64,000 nt of DNA from Mesorhizobium sp. M1C.F.Ca.ET.210.01.1.1 (GTDB taxonomy: Bacteria; Pseudomonadota; Alphaproteobacteria; Rhizobiales; Rhizobiaceae), in NCBI RefSeq assembly GCF_004791585.1, contig NZ_SRUU01000009.1:124001-188000 (forward strand), read 5' to 3'. Of the stretch, positions 27,023 through 38,847 are shown in pieces. A model generated the notes under the pieces. The model saw only the letters and a program-made list of their open reading frames with translations, did no database searches and had not been told where the DNA came from. The position numbers and the translations under genes were made by a program. Position 1 is the stretch's first letter. Every line of letters begins with the position of its first letter.

Positions 27023-28687
27023 ATGAGAGTCGATCTTTACGAAAAGCTGGTACGCGCCGGGGCGACCCGCCGCGATCTATTGAAAGGCGCGGCCAGCATG
27101 GCCGCACTCGCCGCGGCGTCCGGCGCCGGGCTCGGCGCGCTGACAAAGCCGGCGGCCGCCGACGACAGCTTGCGCGCCAAAATCCTGCAGATTCCGGGTG
27201 TAGGCAAAGGCCAGCCCACGGATTCCGACTTCCAGAAGGTTGGCGAGCTTTGCCTGGAAGCAACTAAGGCCAACGTCAAGGAAGGCGAGTTCGCCGGCGT
27301 CGAGCTCACCTTCATGGGCCTCAACAACCAGAACCTGCACAATGTGCTGTTCCGTGGCTTCCTGAAGCCGTGGGAGGCCTATACCGGCGCCAAGATCAGC
27401 TGGATCGACCTCGCCCAGGCCGACTACAACGCCCGCCTGCAGCAGTCGATCGCCACGGGCACCGTCGACTTCGACATCATCGAGATGGGCGCGCCCTTCG
27501 AAGGCGATGTCTGCGGCAAGGGCCTCACCTCCGAGATGCCCGACTGGGTCAAGAAGCAGATCGATTTCGACGATCTGGTCAACTACCTCAAGCCGCCGGT
27601 CGGCACCTGGAACGGCAAGCAGTATCGCATCACCATCGATGGCGACGCGCATAACTTCAACTATCGCACCGATGTCTTCTCCGATCCCGACCTCGCCAAG
27701 GCGTGGAAGGAAAGCGGGGCGACCACCGAATGGGGCGTGCCGAAGACCTGGCAGGAAGTCCAGGCCGTCACCAAGTTCCTCAAGGGCAAGCAGTTCAAGG
27801 GCCAGGACGTCTATGGCTATCTCGACGCGCCCAAGCCCTGGGGCGGTTTTGGCTTCTACTTCCTCGGCAGCCGCGCCAGCGCTTATGCCAAGCATCCCGA
27901 CGACAAGGCCTGGCTGTTCGATGCCGACACCATGAAGCCGCGCATCAACAACCCGGCCTGGGTGCGGGCGATCCAGGACGTCATCGACGCCCTGCCGTCC
28001 GAGCCCGCCGACCAGATCAACGCCGATCCGAATACAACCGCCTTCCAGCAATTCCTGGCCGGCACCGGCTCGATGATCCCCTGGTGGGGCGACGTCGGCT
28101 CGAACGTGAAGACCAATGACTCCTCGGTGATCGGCGACGTCACCGGCTTCTCGATCCTGCCCGGCTCGGACGACGTCTACAACTCCAAGACCGGCAAGTG
28201 GGACAAACTCGCCAGCGGCCCGAACTATGCGCCGAACTGCGCCTATCTCGGCTGGGGCGTCTACGTCATGGCCCGCGTCGACAGCGACGAGAAGAAGAAG
28301 AAGGCCGCATGGTCCGCCGCAGCCCATCTCGGCGGCAAGGACCTGTCGATCTGGACGGCGATGTATCCGTCCGGCTTCCAGCCCTACCGCAACTCCCATT
28401 TCAACATTCCGGAATGGGTGGCGGCCGGCTATGACGAGGCCTTCATCACCTCCTACCTCAAGTCGGAAGGCGATTCCTACAACCATCCGAACGCAGCGAT
28501 CGAGCCGCGTATCCCCGGCATCTTCCAGTATTACAGCGCCGCCGAGGATATCCTGGCCAACACCTTCGCCGGCAAGATGAAGGCGCAGGAAGGCGCCGAC
28601 GCCATCGCAGCCGCCTGGGAGAAGCTGACCGACCAGATCGGCCGCGAGAACCAGATCAAGCTCTACAAAGCCTCACTCGGCATGTAG
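27023..28687 (+). CDS. Extracellular solute-binding protein, family 1 (CUT1)
   Basis: A 554-residue periplasmic protein, long for its class. A twin-arginine signal (ATRRDLLKGAASMAALAAA) ends near residue 47. The body shows DIIEMGAPFEGD, FNYRTDVF and WWGDVGSN, as in large oligosaccharide- or polyol-binding proteins. GGGAGG precedes the ATG. It is the first gene of the plus-strand transport operon under the LacI-type operator. Ligand unknown. Confidence 0.9.
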   Translation: MRVDLYEKLVRAGATRRDLLKGAASMAALAAASGAGLGALTKPAAADDSLRAKILQIPGVGKGQPTDSDFQKVGELCLEATKANVKEGEFAGVELTFMGLNNQNLHNVLFRGFLKPWEAYTGAKISWIDLAQADYNARLQQSIATGTVDFDIIEMGAPFEGDVCGKGLTSEMPDWVKKQIDFDDLVNYLKPPVGTWNGKQYRITIDGDAHNFNYRTDVFSDPDLAKAWKESGATTEWGVPKTWQEVQAVTKFLKGKQFKGQDVYGYLDAPKPWGGFGFYFLGSRASAYAKHPDDKAWLFDADTMKPRINNPAWVRAIQDVIDALPSEPADQINADPNTTAFQQFLAGTGSMIPWWGDVGSNVKTNDSSVIGDVTGFSILPGSDDVYNSKTGKWDKLASGPNYAPNCAYLGWGVYVMARVDSDEKKKKAAWSAAAHLGGKDLSIWTAMYPSGFQPYRNSHFNIPEWVAAGYDEAFITSYLKSEGDSYNHPNAAIEPRIPGIFQYYSAAEDILANTFAGKMKAQEGADAIAAAWEKLTDQIGRENQIKLYKASLGM

Positions 28688-28701
28688 TCTCAACCAAGTC
28701 G

Positions 28702-28730
28702 CGGCCCGGCGACGCCATGTCGCCGGGCCG
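28702..28730 (+). terminator. Intercistronic hairpin after the CUT1 binding protein gene
   Basis: CGGCCCGGCGAC-GCCAT-GTCGCCGGGCCG is a perfect 12-bp stem with a 5-base loop, followed by TATCTTT. It lies 14 bp after the stop. It probably acts as a partial terminator or message stabiliser so that the binding protein is made in excess over the permeases. Confidence 0.6.
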
Positions 28731-28778
28731 TATCTTTACCGGCCGCGGCCGGGATATTTGTGCAAAGAGGCGAGAGGC

Positions 28779-29894
28779 GTGGCTGAGCAGACTTCGACCG
28801 CGAATGCATGGCCGGCAAATCCGGCGGACCTGATCCCGGCCAGCCGCAAACGCCTCGGCTGGGGCCTGCTGGCTATCGCGACGCTTGCCCTTCTGGCGAT
28901 CATCGTCGTGCAGATCCTCTACAAGACCGAGATGTCGACAACCGGTTTCGACACATGGCGGCCGGTGATCTACGCCTATGTGCTGTGGGGCATTGCGCTG
29001 GGCGCATGGCAGGTGCTGACGCGCGGCGAGGATGGTCAGCGCGCGCTGTTCCTGCTGCCGGCGCTTCTCTTCACCATCGCCATGGTGATCTTCCCGACGC
29101 TGTTCGGCTTCTACATTGCGCTCACCGACTGGAACCTCAGCTCTTTCACCGGGCGCAGGTTCAACGGCCTCGACAATTTCTGGCAGATGCTGAGCGATCC
29201 CTATTACCGCAACGCGCTGCTCAACATGGTGCTCTATGTGCTGGCGGTGCTGGTCGAATATGTCATCGCCTTCGCGCTGGCGCTGCTCCTCAACGCGCAG
29301 ATCCGCGCCAGGAAACTCTTCCGCGTTGTCTTCCTGCTGCCGCTGATGCTGTCACCGGTCGCCGTGTCCTGGATGGTCGGCAAGTCGCTGATGGAGTACC
29401 GCTTCGGGCCTGCGGCAACGCTGGCGCGTCATCTCGGCTGGAACAATCCCGCCTTCTTCTCCGATCCGATCACCGCCCGCATCTCGATCATGATGCTCGA
29501 CGCGTGGACCTTCATCCCGTTCATGATGATCATGCTGCTTGCCGGGTTGCAGGCGATGTCGCGCGAGGTGCTGGAAGCCGCGCGGGTCGACGGCGCGACC
29601 GCATGGCAGACATTCTGGCAGGTCACCTTCCCGCTGATGCTGCCCGTGTCGGTGACGGCGGTAATCCTGCGTATCATCTTCAAGCTGAAGCTTGCCGACA
29701 TCATCATCACCTTGACATCCGGCGGCCCTGGCGGCGCCACCGATTCCGTGTCGAGCTTCATTTATCGCGAGTATCGCGACCGCTCGAATGTCGGCTACGG
29801 CACCATGCTGGCCATGGCCTATCTCGTCCTCATCATCGTGTTCGTCACCTGGCTACTGAAGCTCGCCAGCCGCTTCGTGCGCAACGTCAACTGA
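28779..29894 (+). CDS. Sugar ABC transporter permease (MalF/UgpA type)
   Basis: A 371-residue inner-membrane permease with about eight membrane segments. The EAA loop is EVLEAARVDGATAWQTFWQV, with FPLMLP after it. GTG at 28779 is chosen because GAGGCGAGAGG precedes it; the in-frame TTG at 28758 has no such site. An extra pair of N-terminal helices (about 25-85) precedes the core permease domain, as in some CUT1 permeases. Confidence 0.9.
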   Translation: MAEQTSTANAWPANPADLIPASRKRLGWGLLAIATLALLAIIVVQILYKTEMSTTGFDTWRPVIYAYVLWGIALGAWQVLTRGEDGQRALFLLPALLFTIAMVIFPTLFGFYIALTDWNLSSFTGRRFNGLDNFWQMLSDPYYRNALLNMVLYVLAVLVEYVIAFALALLLNAQIRARKLFRVVFLLPLMLSPVAVSWMVGKSLMEYRFGPAATLARHLGWNNPAFFSDPITARISIMMLDAWTFIPFMMIMLLAGLQAMSREVLEAARVDGATAWQTFWQVTFPLMLPVSVTAVILRIIFKLKLADIIITLTSGGPGGATDSVSSFIYREYRDRSNVGYGTMLAMAYLVLIIVFVTWLLKLASRFVRNVN

Positions 29895-29902
29895 GCGGCA
29901 TC

Positions 29903-30820
29903 ATGAGCATCCAGACCACTGACTACACCGTTTCCGAGATCCGCTCGCCGGCGGCCTTCCTTGCCAGCCGCGTCTTCATCTATGGCGCGCTGGTGTTCTG
30001 GTCCTTCGTCTGCCTGTTCCCGATCTATTGGACGATAACCACCTCTTTCAAATCGGCGGTCGACGTCACGCAGGGCCACCTCATCCCGTTCGTCGACTTC
30101 ATGCCCGACTGGAAAGGCTGGCGCTCGCTCGGCCTGTCGCCGGATTCGATCTTCCAGACCTCGACCGTGCGCGACGAGTTCATCAAGCGCTTCATGAACT
30201 CGGTCATCACTTCGGTCGGCGCATCGAGCCTCGCCATCGTCATCGGCAGCCTCGCCGCCTACGGCCTCACGCGCTACCGCTACAAGTTCGCCTGGTTCAA
30301 GAACGAGGATATCTCCTTCTTCTTCCTGTCGCAGCTCATCCTGCCGCCGGTCGTGCTGGCGCTGCCCTTCCTGGTGCTCTACCGCGAAGTGGCGCTGCTC
30401 GACACACGCATCGGCCTCGTCCTGCTCTACACGCTGATGGTGCTGCCGATCGTCATCTGGATCATGCGCGACCAGTTCAACTCTATTCCCGTCGAGTTGG
30501 AGGAGGCAGCACTGGTCGACGGCCTGACGATCTGGGGCGCCTTCTTCCGCATCGTCATGCCGATCGCGCTTCCGGGCATGGTCGCCGCCTTCATCCTGGC
30601 GATGGTGCTCTGCTGGAACGAATATTTCTTCGCCGCCCTGCTCACCTCGACCGATGCCAAGACCATCCCCGTCATGGTGGCGAGCCAGACGGGCTCGCAA
30701 GGCATCAACTGGTGGTCGATGGCAGCCCTTGCCACGGCGGCGATCGCGCCGTTGGCGATCATCGGCATCGCGCTCGAACGCTACCTGATCATGGGCATGA
30801 CGGCCGGTTCGGTGAAGTAG
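29903..30820 (+). CDS. Sugar ABC transporter permease (MalG/UgpE type)
   Basis: A 305-residue permease with six membrane segments. The EAA loop is ELEEAALVDGLTIWGAFFRI, followed by MPIALPG, as expected for the second CUT1 subunit. The start lies 8 bp after the stop of the first permease. It completes the importer begun at 27023. Confidence 0.92.
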   Translation: MSIQTTDYTVSEIRSPAAFLASRVFIYGALVFWSFVCLFPIYWTITTSFKSAVDVTQGHLIPFVDFMPDWKGWRSLGLSPDSIFQTSTVRDEFIKRFMNSVITSVGASSLAIVIGSLAAYGLTRYRYKFAWFKNEDISFFFLSQLILPPVVLALPFLVLYREVALLDTRIGLVLLYTLMVLPIVIWIMRDQFNSIPVELEEAALVDGLTIWGAFFRIVMPIALPGMVAAFILAMVLCWNEYFFAALLTSTDAKTIPVMVASQTGSQGINWWSMAALATAAIAPLAIIGIALERYLIMGMTAGSVK

Positions 30821-30830
30821 GCGGCTTTCC

Positions 30831-30853
30831 CCTTCTTCCCTTGCGGGAGAAGG
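30831..30853. terminator. Hairpin between convergent permease and creatininase-family genes
   Basis: CCTTCTTCCC-TTGC-GGGAGAAGG forms a 9-bp stem with one bulged T. It lies in the 43-bp gap between convergent genes and could end both transcripts, although no strong T-tract follows on either strand. Confidence 0.4.
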
Positions 30854-30863
30854 AGACGCGCAC

Positions 30864-31607
30864 CTACCTCACCAATATCGCCCTGAGATGATCGAGGATC
30901 ATCGCGACACCCTTCTGCCCGAGCTCGGCCGACGCCTCCGGCGCGCTTTTCGTGTACCAGCCGGTGTTGTCCGCGAAATGATTGGCGTCCACCGCTTCGG
31001 GACACAGCGCCAGCATCAGCGAGGTCTCGCCGATACCGGCATGGTCGAACGGGTATCTGCCGTTCATCGCGGCCGGCATAAGCGGATGCACCTGCACCCA
31101 GTTGAAGACGTTCTCGCCCGCAGCATGGCCGGCATAGTAATCGGCCATCTTGTCGGAGCCCCACCAGCCCTCGCCGCGCTCCTTTTCCAGGAAGCGGAAG
31201 ATCGCCTGGCGGCCGGCGGTCTTGAAGGCGAGATCGGTCGGCATGCCGGCAACAAAGTTCTCGGTCTGGTGATGGATGATGGCGTGGATGTTGCGGAAGC
31301 CGATACGCAGCAGGCCATAAAACAGCTCCTCGGCGAAAGGCGCCAGCACCGGGCCGCCGACCTGCACCGAGCCGCTGCCTTCCGGCGCCGCCACGGCATA
31401 GCTCGCCGCGCCATAGTAGAAGGGCGGCAGGATGACGATGTCCGTCTCCTTCTCGAAGCGTTCCAGCGTCTTGATCACCGCCAGCGTGTCCATGCCGACC
31501 GCCATGTGCTCGCCATGGTATTCGAGCACGCCGAGTGGCAGCACGACCGGCCAGTTCTCTTCGATCGCCTTGCCGATCTGGTGCGGCAGCATCAGCTCGT
31601 AGCGCAT
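30864..31607 (-). CDS. Creatininase-family metallohydrolase, atypical
   Basis: A 247-residue protein of the creatininase superfamily. Metal ligands are visible in VLEYHGEHMAVGMDT (Glu29, His34, Asp40) and HAGIGETS. The normal central motif NGHGGN is replaced by HHQTEN (112-117), which sets it apart from creatininase and MftE-like members. GGAG precedes the ATG; the gene begins 4 bp after the SIS gene stop. Family members open cyclic amides or act on lactam or lactone-like rings. In a sugar locus a lactonase-like role is conceivable but unproven. Confidence 0.8.
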   Translation of the reverse strand: MRYELMLPHQIGKAIEENWPVVLPLGVLEYHGEHMAVGMDTLAVIKTLERFEKETDIVILPPFYYGAASYAVAAPEGSGSVQVGGPVLAPFAEELFYGLLRIGFRNIHAIIHHQTENFVAGMPTDLAFKTAGRQAIFRFLEKERGEGWWGSDKMADYYAGHAAGENVFNWVQVHPLMPAAMNGRYPFDHAGIGETSLMLALCPEAVDANHFADNTGWYTKSAPEASAELGQKGVAMILDHLRAILVR

Positions 31608-31611
31608 CACA

Positions 31612-32178
31612 CTACTCCATATTGGTATGCCGGGCACGCATCGCCTCCGGCGTCGCGCCTGTCAGCGCCTTCAGCTTCAGCACCATCACCTCGAACAGCA
31701 GGAACAGCGCGCCCTCGAACAGCGAGCCCATCGGCAGCACGGAGGTTCTGGCGGCGCCCTGGTCGCTGGCCATGGTCTGGGCCGGAACGAACAGCGTGAA
31801 ATCGGCAAGCTTCGCGGCGCTGCCTGCCGGCTCGGCCGTCAGAAGCAGCACCTTGGCGCCGGCATCGCGCGCAACTCGCATCAGGGTCAGCACCGTCGTG
31901 GTCTCGCCCGGTCCGGAACTCACAAGGAAGACATCGCCTTCGCCCAGTGGCGGCGTGGTCATGTCGCCTACCACCGCGACGGGCAGGCCGAGATGGAAGA
32001 GCCGCATGGCGAAGCCCTTGACCTGCAGCGCTTCGCGGCCGCAGCCGTAGACGGCGATCCTGCCGGCGCCGGCAAGCATTTCGCAGGCGGCGTCGATCCG
32101 ATCGCCGTCGATGCGCCCCACCACGGCGCCGAGTTCGTCCAGCGCGGCCGCAAACATCTCCGATCCGGCTTGCGTCAT
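31612..32178 (-). CDS. SIS domain protein, 6-phospho-3-hexuloisomerase-like
   Basis: A 188-residue sugar-phosphate isomerase-fold protein. Visible are GRIAVYGCGREALQVKGFAMRLFHLG (in part GFAMRLFHLG), VVGDMTTPPL and the SIS phosphate-binding SSGPGETTT. These are the marks of hexuloisomerase (PHI) proteins, but no hexulose-phosphate synthase is nearby, so a RuMP role is doubtful. It probably isomerises a ketose phosphate from the neighbouring transport system. The start could also be 32208; 32178 is preceded by GAAGAG. Confidence 0.82.
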   Translation of the reverse strand: MTQAGSEMFAAALDELGAVVGRIDGDRIDAACEMLAGAGRIAVYGCGREALQVKGFAMRLFHLGLPVAVVGDMTTPPLGEGDVFLVSSGPGETTTVLTLMRVARDAGAKVLLLTAEPAGSAAKLADFTLFVPAQTMASDQGAARTSVLPMGSLFEGALFLLFEVMVLKLKALTGATPEAMRARHTNME

Positions 32179-32363
32179 GGCTCTTCGTCCCGTTACCGAA
32201 GCTTGCATAGGCTTGCGGCTTCGCAACCGCCCGTCCCGCGAAACACTTGTTTTTGTTCATGCTATCACTGCGAAAACTCGTGTCCAACGAGCCTCGGCGC
32301 TTTTGCTGTGCCGCCGGCGTGGTAGTGTCATGTCGGACAAATCAATCCGGGACATCGTGGACT

Positions 32364-33386
32364 ATGAAGACACGGCACTTCGACCGCATCGGCAATGGCG
32401 GCATCACCTTCACCGAACTTGGCTTCGGCACCGCGCCGCTCGGCAATCTTTACCGTGCCGTCTCCGATGAGGACGCCAACGCCACGCTGGAAGCGGCATG
32501 GGAAACCGGCTGCCGCTACTTCGACACTGCGCCTCTCTACGGCCTCGGCCTCTCCGAAACCCGGCTCAACCCGTTCCTGCGCGGCAAGAAGCGTGACGAC
32601 TATGTGCTGTCGAGCAAGGTCGGCCGCCTCATGCGCGTCTGCCCACCCGACCAGCGCACCGGCATCGGCAAGTTCTTCGACACGCCATCGCGCAAGGAAG
32701 TCTACGACTACAGCTATGACGGCGTGATGCGTTCCTTCGAGGCTTCGCTGGAGCGTCTCGGCGTCGATCGCATCGACATCCTCTATGTGCACGATGTCGA
32801 CATCTTCACCCATGGCAGCAAGGAGGCGTCGGACCGGCGCATCGAGGAGTTCATGTGCTCCGGCTATTACGGCCTGCTTTCGCTGCGCGACCAGGGCGTG
32901 ATCAAGGCGTTCGGCGGCGGCATCAACGAATGGCAGGTCTGCCAGACACTGGCCGAGCGCGGCGACTTCGACCTGTTCCTGCTCGCCGGCCGCTACACGC
33001 TGCTCGAGCAGGAAGCGCTAGGCTCCTTCCTGCCGCTCTGCGAAAAGCGTGGCATCGGCGTCGTTCTTGGCGGGCCTTACAATTCCGGCATACTGGCGAC
33101 GGGACCGAGGCCGGGCGCCTTCTACAACTACAGCGAGGCGCCAAAGGGTGTGCTCGAGCGCGTGGCGCGCATCGAGGCAGTCTGCAAGCGCCATGGCGTT
33201 CGGCTGATCGAGGCTGCGCTGCAGTTCCCGCTGCGGCATCCTTGCGTGATGTCGGTGATCCCCGGCGGTCAGCGGCCGGCCGAGGTCGAAAGCAACCGAG
33301 CGCTGCTCGACGTCAAGATCCCGGGGGACTTGTGGGCGGATCTCAAGCAGGAAGGCCTGATGCGCGCCGACGCGCCGACCGGTTAA
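32364..33386 (+). CDS. Aldo/keto reductase (D-threo-aldose 1-dehydrogenase / L-fucose dehydrogenase type)
   Basis: A 340-residue AKR. The catalytic tetrad is visible as Asp and Tyr in YFDTAPLYG, Lys in LSSKVGR and His in LYVHDVD; the C-terminal cofactor region has SVIPGGQRP. The long insertion after KVGR and the overall sequence fit the L-fucose dehydrogenase group, which oxidises aldoses at C1 to lactones. With a FucU-type mutarotase in the same locus, a 6-deoxy- or related aldose is a reasonable guess. It is divergent from the SIS/creatininase pair. Confidence 0.85.
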   Translation: MKTRHFDRIGNGGITFTELGFGTAPLGNLYRAVSDEDANATLEAAWETGCRYFDTAPLYGLGLSETRLNPFLRGKKRDDYVLSSKVGRLMRVCPPDQRTGIGKFFDTPSRKEVYDYSYDGVMRSFEASLERLGVDRIDILYVHDVDIFTHGSKEASDRRIEEFMCSGYYGLLSLRDQGVIKAFGGGINEWQVCQTLAERGDFDLFLLAGRYTLLEQEALGSFLPLCEKRGIGVVLGGPYNSGILATGPRPGAFYNYSEAPKGVLERVARIEAVCKRHGVRLIEAALQFPLRHPCVMSVIPGGQRPAEVESNRALLDVKIPGDLWADLKQEGLMRADAPTG

Positions 33387-33441
33387 AGCGCGCCGCGCTT
33401 TTTGGTCTTGCCTTGATGCATGTCGTGCCGCTGCAGGGCAC

Positions 33442-33474
33442 AAAAAAGAAGAGCCGGGCAAGCCCGGCTCTTCT
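33442..33474 (-). terminator. Rho-independent terminator of the HU gene
   Basis: On the minus strand AGAAGAGCCGGGC-TT-GCCCGGCTCTTCT is a perfect 13-bp stem followed by TTTTTT (33442-33447). It lies 20 bp after the HU stop and could also stop the convergent reductase transcript. Confidence 0.9.
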
Positions 33475-33493
33475 GAGCTTTAAAGAAAAGGTC

Positions 33494-33766
33494 TTAGTTG
33501 ACCGCGTCCTTGAGGCCCTTGCCAGCCGAGAACTTCGGCACGGTGCGCGCCGGAATCTTCACTTCCGCGCCGGTCTGCGGATTACGGCCGGTCGAAGCAG
33601 CGCGTTTTGACACGGTGAAATTTCCGAAGCCGACAAGCCGGACATCGCCGCCCTTCTTCAGTTCGCCAGTGATCACGGAGAACACCGCATCGACGGCGGA
33701 CTGTGCATCAGCCTTCGAAATGCTTGCGGAGTCGGCGACAGCGGACACCAGTTCGTTCTTGTTCAT
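33494..33766 (-). CDS. hupB: HU family DNA-binding protein
   Basis: A 90-residue histone-like protein that bends and compacts DNA. MNKNELVSAVADSASISK starts the helical dimer region; GFGNFTVSKRAASTGRNPQTG is the beta-arm, with Arg-Asn-Pro at its tip. AAGGGAA precedes the ATG; the TTG one codon earlier is less likely. It follows lon on the same strand, as in many alphaproteobacteria. Confidence 0.96.
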   Translation of the reverse strand: MNKNELVSAVADSASISKADAQSAVDAVFSVITGELKKGGDVRLVGFGNFTVSKRAASTGRNPQTGAEVKIPARTVPKFSAGKGLKDAVN

Positions 33767-33904
33767 CAAAATTCCCTTCCATGAGAAAACCGGAACTACG
33801 ACTCATCCGGCAGGAAACGGACTTTAGAAAGAAGCGTTCCGGAACCCAAGCCGAAAACCGCGGAATTCCGGGCTTTTTTCGACTTTTCGGAGCTTTTTTC
33901 ACAT

Positions 33905-33930
33905 GAAAAAGCCGGGCTTGAAGCCCGGCT
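33905..33930 (-). terminator. Rho-independent terminator of lon
   Basis: On the minus strand AGCCGGGC-TTCAA-GCCCGGCT is followed by TTTTT. It lies about 30 bp after the lon stop. A separate terminator here means HU has its own promoter. Confidence 0.85.
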
Positions 33931-33961
33931 CTCTCTTTGTGCGCTGCAATGTTAGAAGATT

Positions 33962-36373
<2,412 letters not shown>

Positions 36374-36593
36374 TGTCCAACCTTTCATGTCGCGGCCGCT
36401 AATTGAGCCAACCGCGAATCTTATATTAACGACCGAGCGTCGTTCCGCCTACCACCGTTTGTGACGGGAGTTTTACAGCACAGAATCCGGCGCTTCGGCC
36501 TTCCGCTGTTAGGTGGATGCGGGCGGGGCAAAGATCAAGGGTTAGCACGGTCCGTTCGTCCACTCCATCACCAGGCGGCACATCCCTCCCAGC

Positions 36594-36618
36594 AAAACGG
36601 CGCCACGCGGGCGCCGTT
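36594..36618 (-). terminator. Terminator-like hairpin after clpX
   Basis: On the minus strand AACGGCGCC-CGCGT-GGCGCCGTT is a perfect 9-bp stem followed by a short TTTT. It lies 29 bp after the clpX stop, before lon. Confidence 0.65.
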
Positions 36619-36647
36619 CCATGAAAAATGCCGGGTGAGCTGCCATG

Positions 36648-37922
36648 TCAGGCGCTGACGTTGCCCTTCTTTTCCTTCTGCTCGGAATAGATGTAGAGCG
36701 GCCTGGCATTGCCCGAGACCACCTCTTCCGAGATCACCACTTCGCGCACGCCTTCCAGCGCCGGAAGCTCGAACATGGTGTCGAGCAGGATCGCTTCCAT
36801 GATGGAGCGCAGGCCGCGCGCGCCGGTCTTGCGCTCGATGGCGCGCTTGGCGATCGCCGAGAGCGCGTTCTCGTGGAAGGTCAGGTCGACATTCTCCATC
36901 TCGAACAGCCGCTGATACTGCTTGACCAGCGCGTTCTTCGGCTCGGTCAGAATCTGGATCAGCGCCGGCTCGTCGAGGTCCTCGAGCGTGGCAAGCACCG
37001 GCAGACGGCCGACGAATTCGGGGATCAGGCCGAATTTCAGGAGATCCTCGGGCTCGACCTGGCGGAACAGGTCGCCGGTGCGGCGATCCTCGGGCGAGGC
37101 CACCGTGGCGCCGAAGCCGATCGAGGTCTTGCGGCCGCGATCCGAGATGATCTTGTCGAGCCCGGCGAAGGCGCCGCCGCAGATGAACAGGATGTTGGCG
37201 GTGTCGACCTGCAGGAATTCCTGCTGCGGATGCTTGCGGCCGCCCTGCGGCGGCACGGAAGCGACCGTGCCCTCCATGATCTTCAAGAGCGCCTGCTGCA
37301 CGCCCTCGCCCGACACGTCGCGGGTGATCGAGGGGTTGTCCGACTTGCGCGAGATCTTGTCGATCTCGTCGATATAGACGATGCCACGCTGGGCGCGCTC
37401 GACATTGTAGTCGGCCGACTGCAACAGCTTCAGGATGATGTTCTCGACGTCCTCGCCGACATACCCGGCCTCGGTCAGCGTCGTGGCGTCGGCCATGGTG
37501 AAGGGCACGTCGATGATGCGGGCGAGCGTCTGCGCAAGCAGCGTCTTGCCGCAGCCGGTCGGGCCGATCAGCAGGATATTCGACTTCGCCAACTCTACGT
37601 CGTTGTTCTTGCCGGCATGCGCGAGGCGCTTGTAGTGGTTGTGGACGGCCACCGACAGCACCCGCTTGGCGTAGGGCTGGCCGATGACATAGTCGTCGAG
37701 GACCTTGAGGATCTCCTGCGGGGTCGGAACGCCCTCGCGCGACTTCACCATCGAGGTCTTGTTCTCCTCGCGGATGATGTCCATGCAGAGCTCGACGCAT
37801 TCGTCGCAGATGAAGACGGTCGGACCGGCGATCAGCTTGCGCACTTCATGCTGGCTTTTGCCGCAAAACGAGCAATAGAGCGTGTTCTTTGAATCACCGC
37901 CGTTGTTGCTTACCTTGCTCAT
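36648..37922 (-). CDS. clpX: ATP-dependent Clp protease ATP-binding subunit ClpX
   Basis: A 424-residue AAA+ unfoldase that feeds ClpP. The zinc-binding domain uses Cys17, Cys20, Cys39 and Cys42. Walker A is GPTGCGKT (120-127), Walker B is IVYIDEIDK, and the ClpP-contact loop [11 protein letters not shown] (IGF-type region) follows. Standard length. It lies 295 bp downstream of clpP on the same strand. Confidence 0.97.
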   Translation of the reverse strand: MSKVSNNGGDSKNTLYCSFCGKSQHEVRKLIAGPTVFICDECVELCMDIIREENKTSMVKSREGVPTPQEILKVLDDYVIGQPYAKRVLSVAVHNHYKRLAHAGKNNDVELAKSNILLIGPTGCGKTLLAQTLARIIDVPFTMADATTLTEAGYVGEDVENIILKLLQSADYNVERAQRGIVYIDEIDKISRKSDNPSITRDVSGEGVQQALLKIMEGTVASVPPQGGRKHPQQEFLQVDTANILFICGGAFAGLDKIISDRGRKTSIGFGATVASPEDRRTGDLFRQVEPEDLLKFGLIPEFVGRLPVLATLEDLDEPALIQILTEPKNALVKQYQRLFEMENVDLTFHENALSAIAKRAIERKTGARGLRSIMEAILLDTMFELPALEGVREVVISEEVVSGNARPLYIYSEQKEKKGNVSA

Positions 37923-38217
37923 TTTCTTGTCCTTTCACCGCCTGCCCGCCGATGATCTGGCCGCATTGGCGTCTCACCAATCTATCGCAGGAATCCGCAG
38001 CCGCCAGTGTCTCGGCTCACACAGCGCATTCCGTACGAAACACAATCAGAAAACGCTTCAATGATTCGCAGCAACCCCATGCAAAGCTAAGCCGTCGAAA
38101 ATCAACATAGCCTTAACGTAGGCAATCCCGACCGTCGAGGGAACAGGCAATTGTGGCCGAAATGCCGCAAGCCGCGCCAAAAGCGCGTTATCCGGCCATT
38201 CAGCTGCCAATCAGGGC
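37923..38217. other. clpP-clpX intergenic region
   Basis: Nothing coding is seen. The length suggests clpX has its own promoter besides reading from clpP, but no convincing promoter or terminator could be picked out by eye. Confidence 0.5.
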
Positions 38218-38847
38218 CTACGCGGCGGTGGTTTCGCCCAGCTCGCGCGTCGTGATGACCTTGTCGATCAGACCAAAGTCCTTGGCCTCGTCGGCGCTCA
38301 TGAAATGGTCGCGGTCGAGCGTCCGCTCGATCTCGTCATAGCTTTTGCCGGTGTGCTTGACATAGACCTCGTTCAAGCGACGCTTCAGCTTGATGATGTC
38401 CTGCGCATGACGTTCGATGTCTGACGCCTGGCCCTGGAAGCCGCCTGACGGCTGATGCACCATGATGCGGGCATTCGGCGTGGCGAAGCGCATGTCCTTG
38501 TGGCCGGCGCAAAGCAGCAGAGAGCCCATCGAGGCCGCCTGGCCGATGCAGAGCGTCGACACCGCCGGCTTGATGAACTGCATGGTGTCGTAGATTGCCA
38601 TGCCCGAGGTGACGACACCGCCCGGCGAGTTGATGTAGAGGTTGATTTCCTTCTTCGGGTTCTCAGCCTCGAGGAACAAAAGCTGTGCACAAACCAGCGT
38701 CGCCATGCCGTCCTCGACCGGGCCGGTGATGAAGATGATGCGTTCCTTCAAGAGGCGCGAGAAAATGTCGTAGGCGCGCTCGCCGCGATTGGTCTGCTCG
38801 ACCACCATCGGAACGAGGTTCATGTAGGTTTCGACGGGGTTCTTCAT
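38218..38847 (-). CDS. clpP: ATP-dependent Clp protease proteolytic subunit ClpP
   Basis: A 209-residue serine peptidase that forms the double-heptamer barrel. The catalytic triad is Ser106 (GQAASMGS), His131 (MVHQPSGG) and Asp180 (LDRDHFM). INSPGG (72-77) is the substrate-strand motif. It is first in the clpP-clpX order and has a heat-shock-like promoter 80 bp upstream. Confidence 0.97.
   Translation of the reverse strand: MKNPVETYMNLVPMVVEQTNRGERAYDIFSRLLKERIIFITGPVEDGMATLVCAQLLFLEAENPKKEINLYINSPGGVVTSGMAIYDTMQFIKPAVSTLCIGQAASMGSLLLCAGHKDMRFATPNARIMVHQPSGGFQGQASDIERHAQDIIKLKRRLNEVYVKHTGKSYDEIERTLDRDHFMSADEAKDFGLIDKVITTRELGETTAA

Noticed and set aside
31612..32178. Ribulose monophosphate pathway gene
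   Set aside because: The SIS protein resembles PHI, but no hexulose-phosphate synthase or methylotrophy gene is present.
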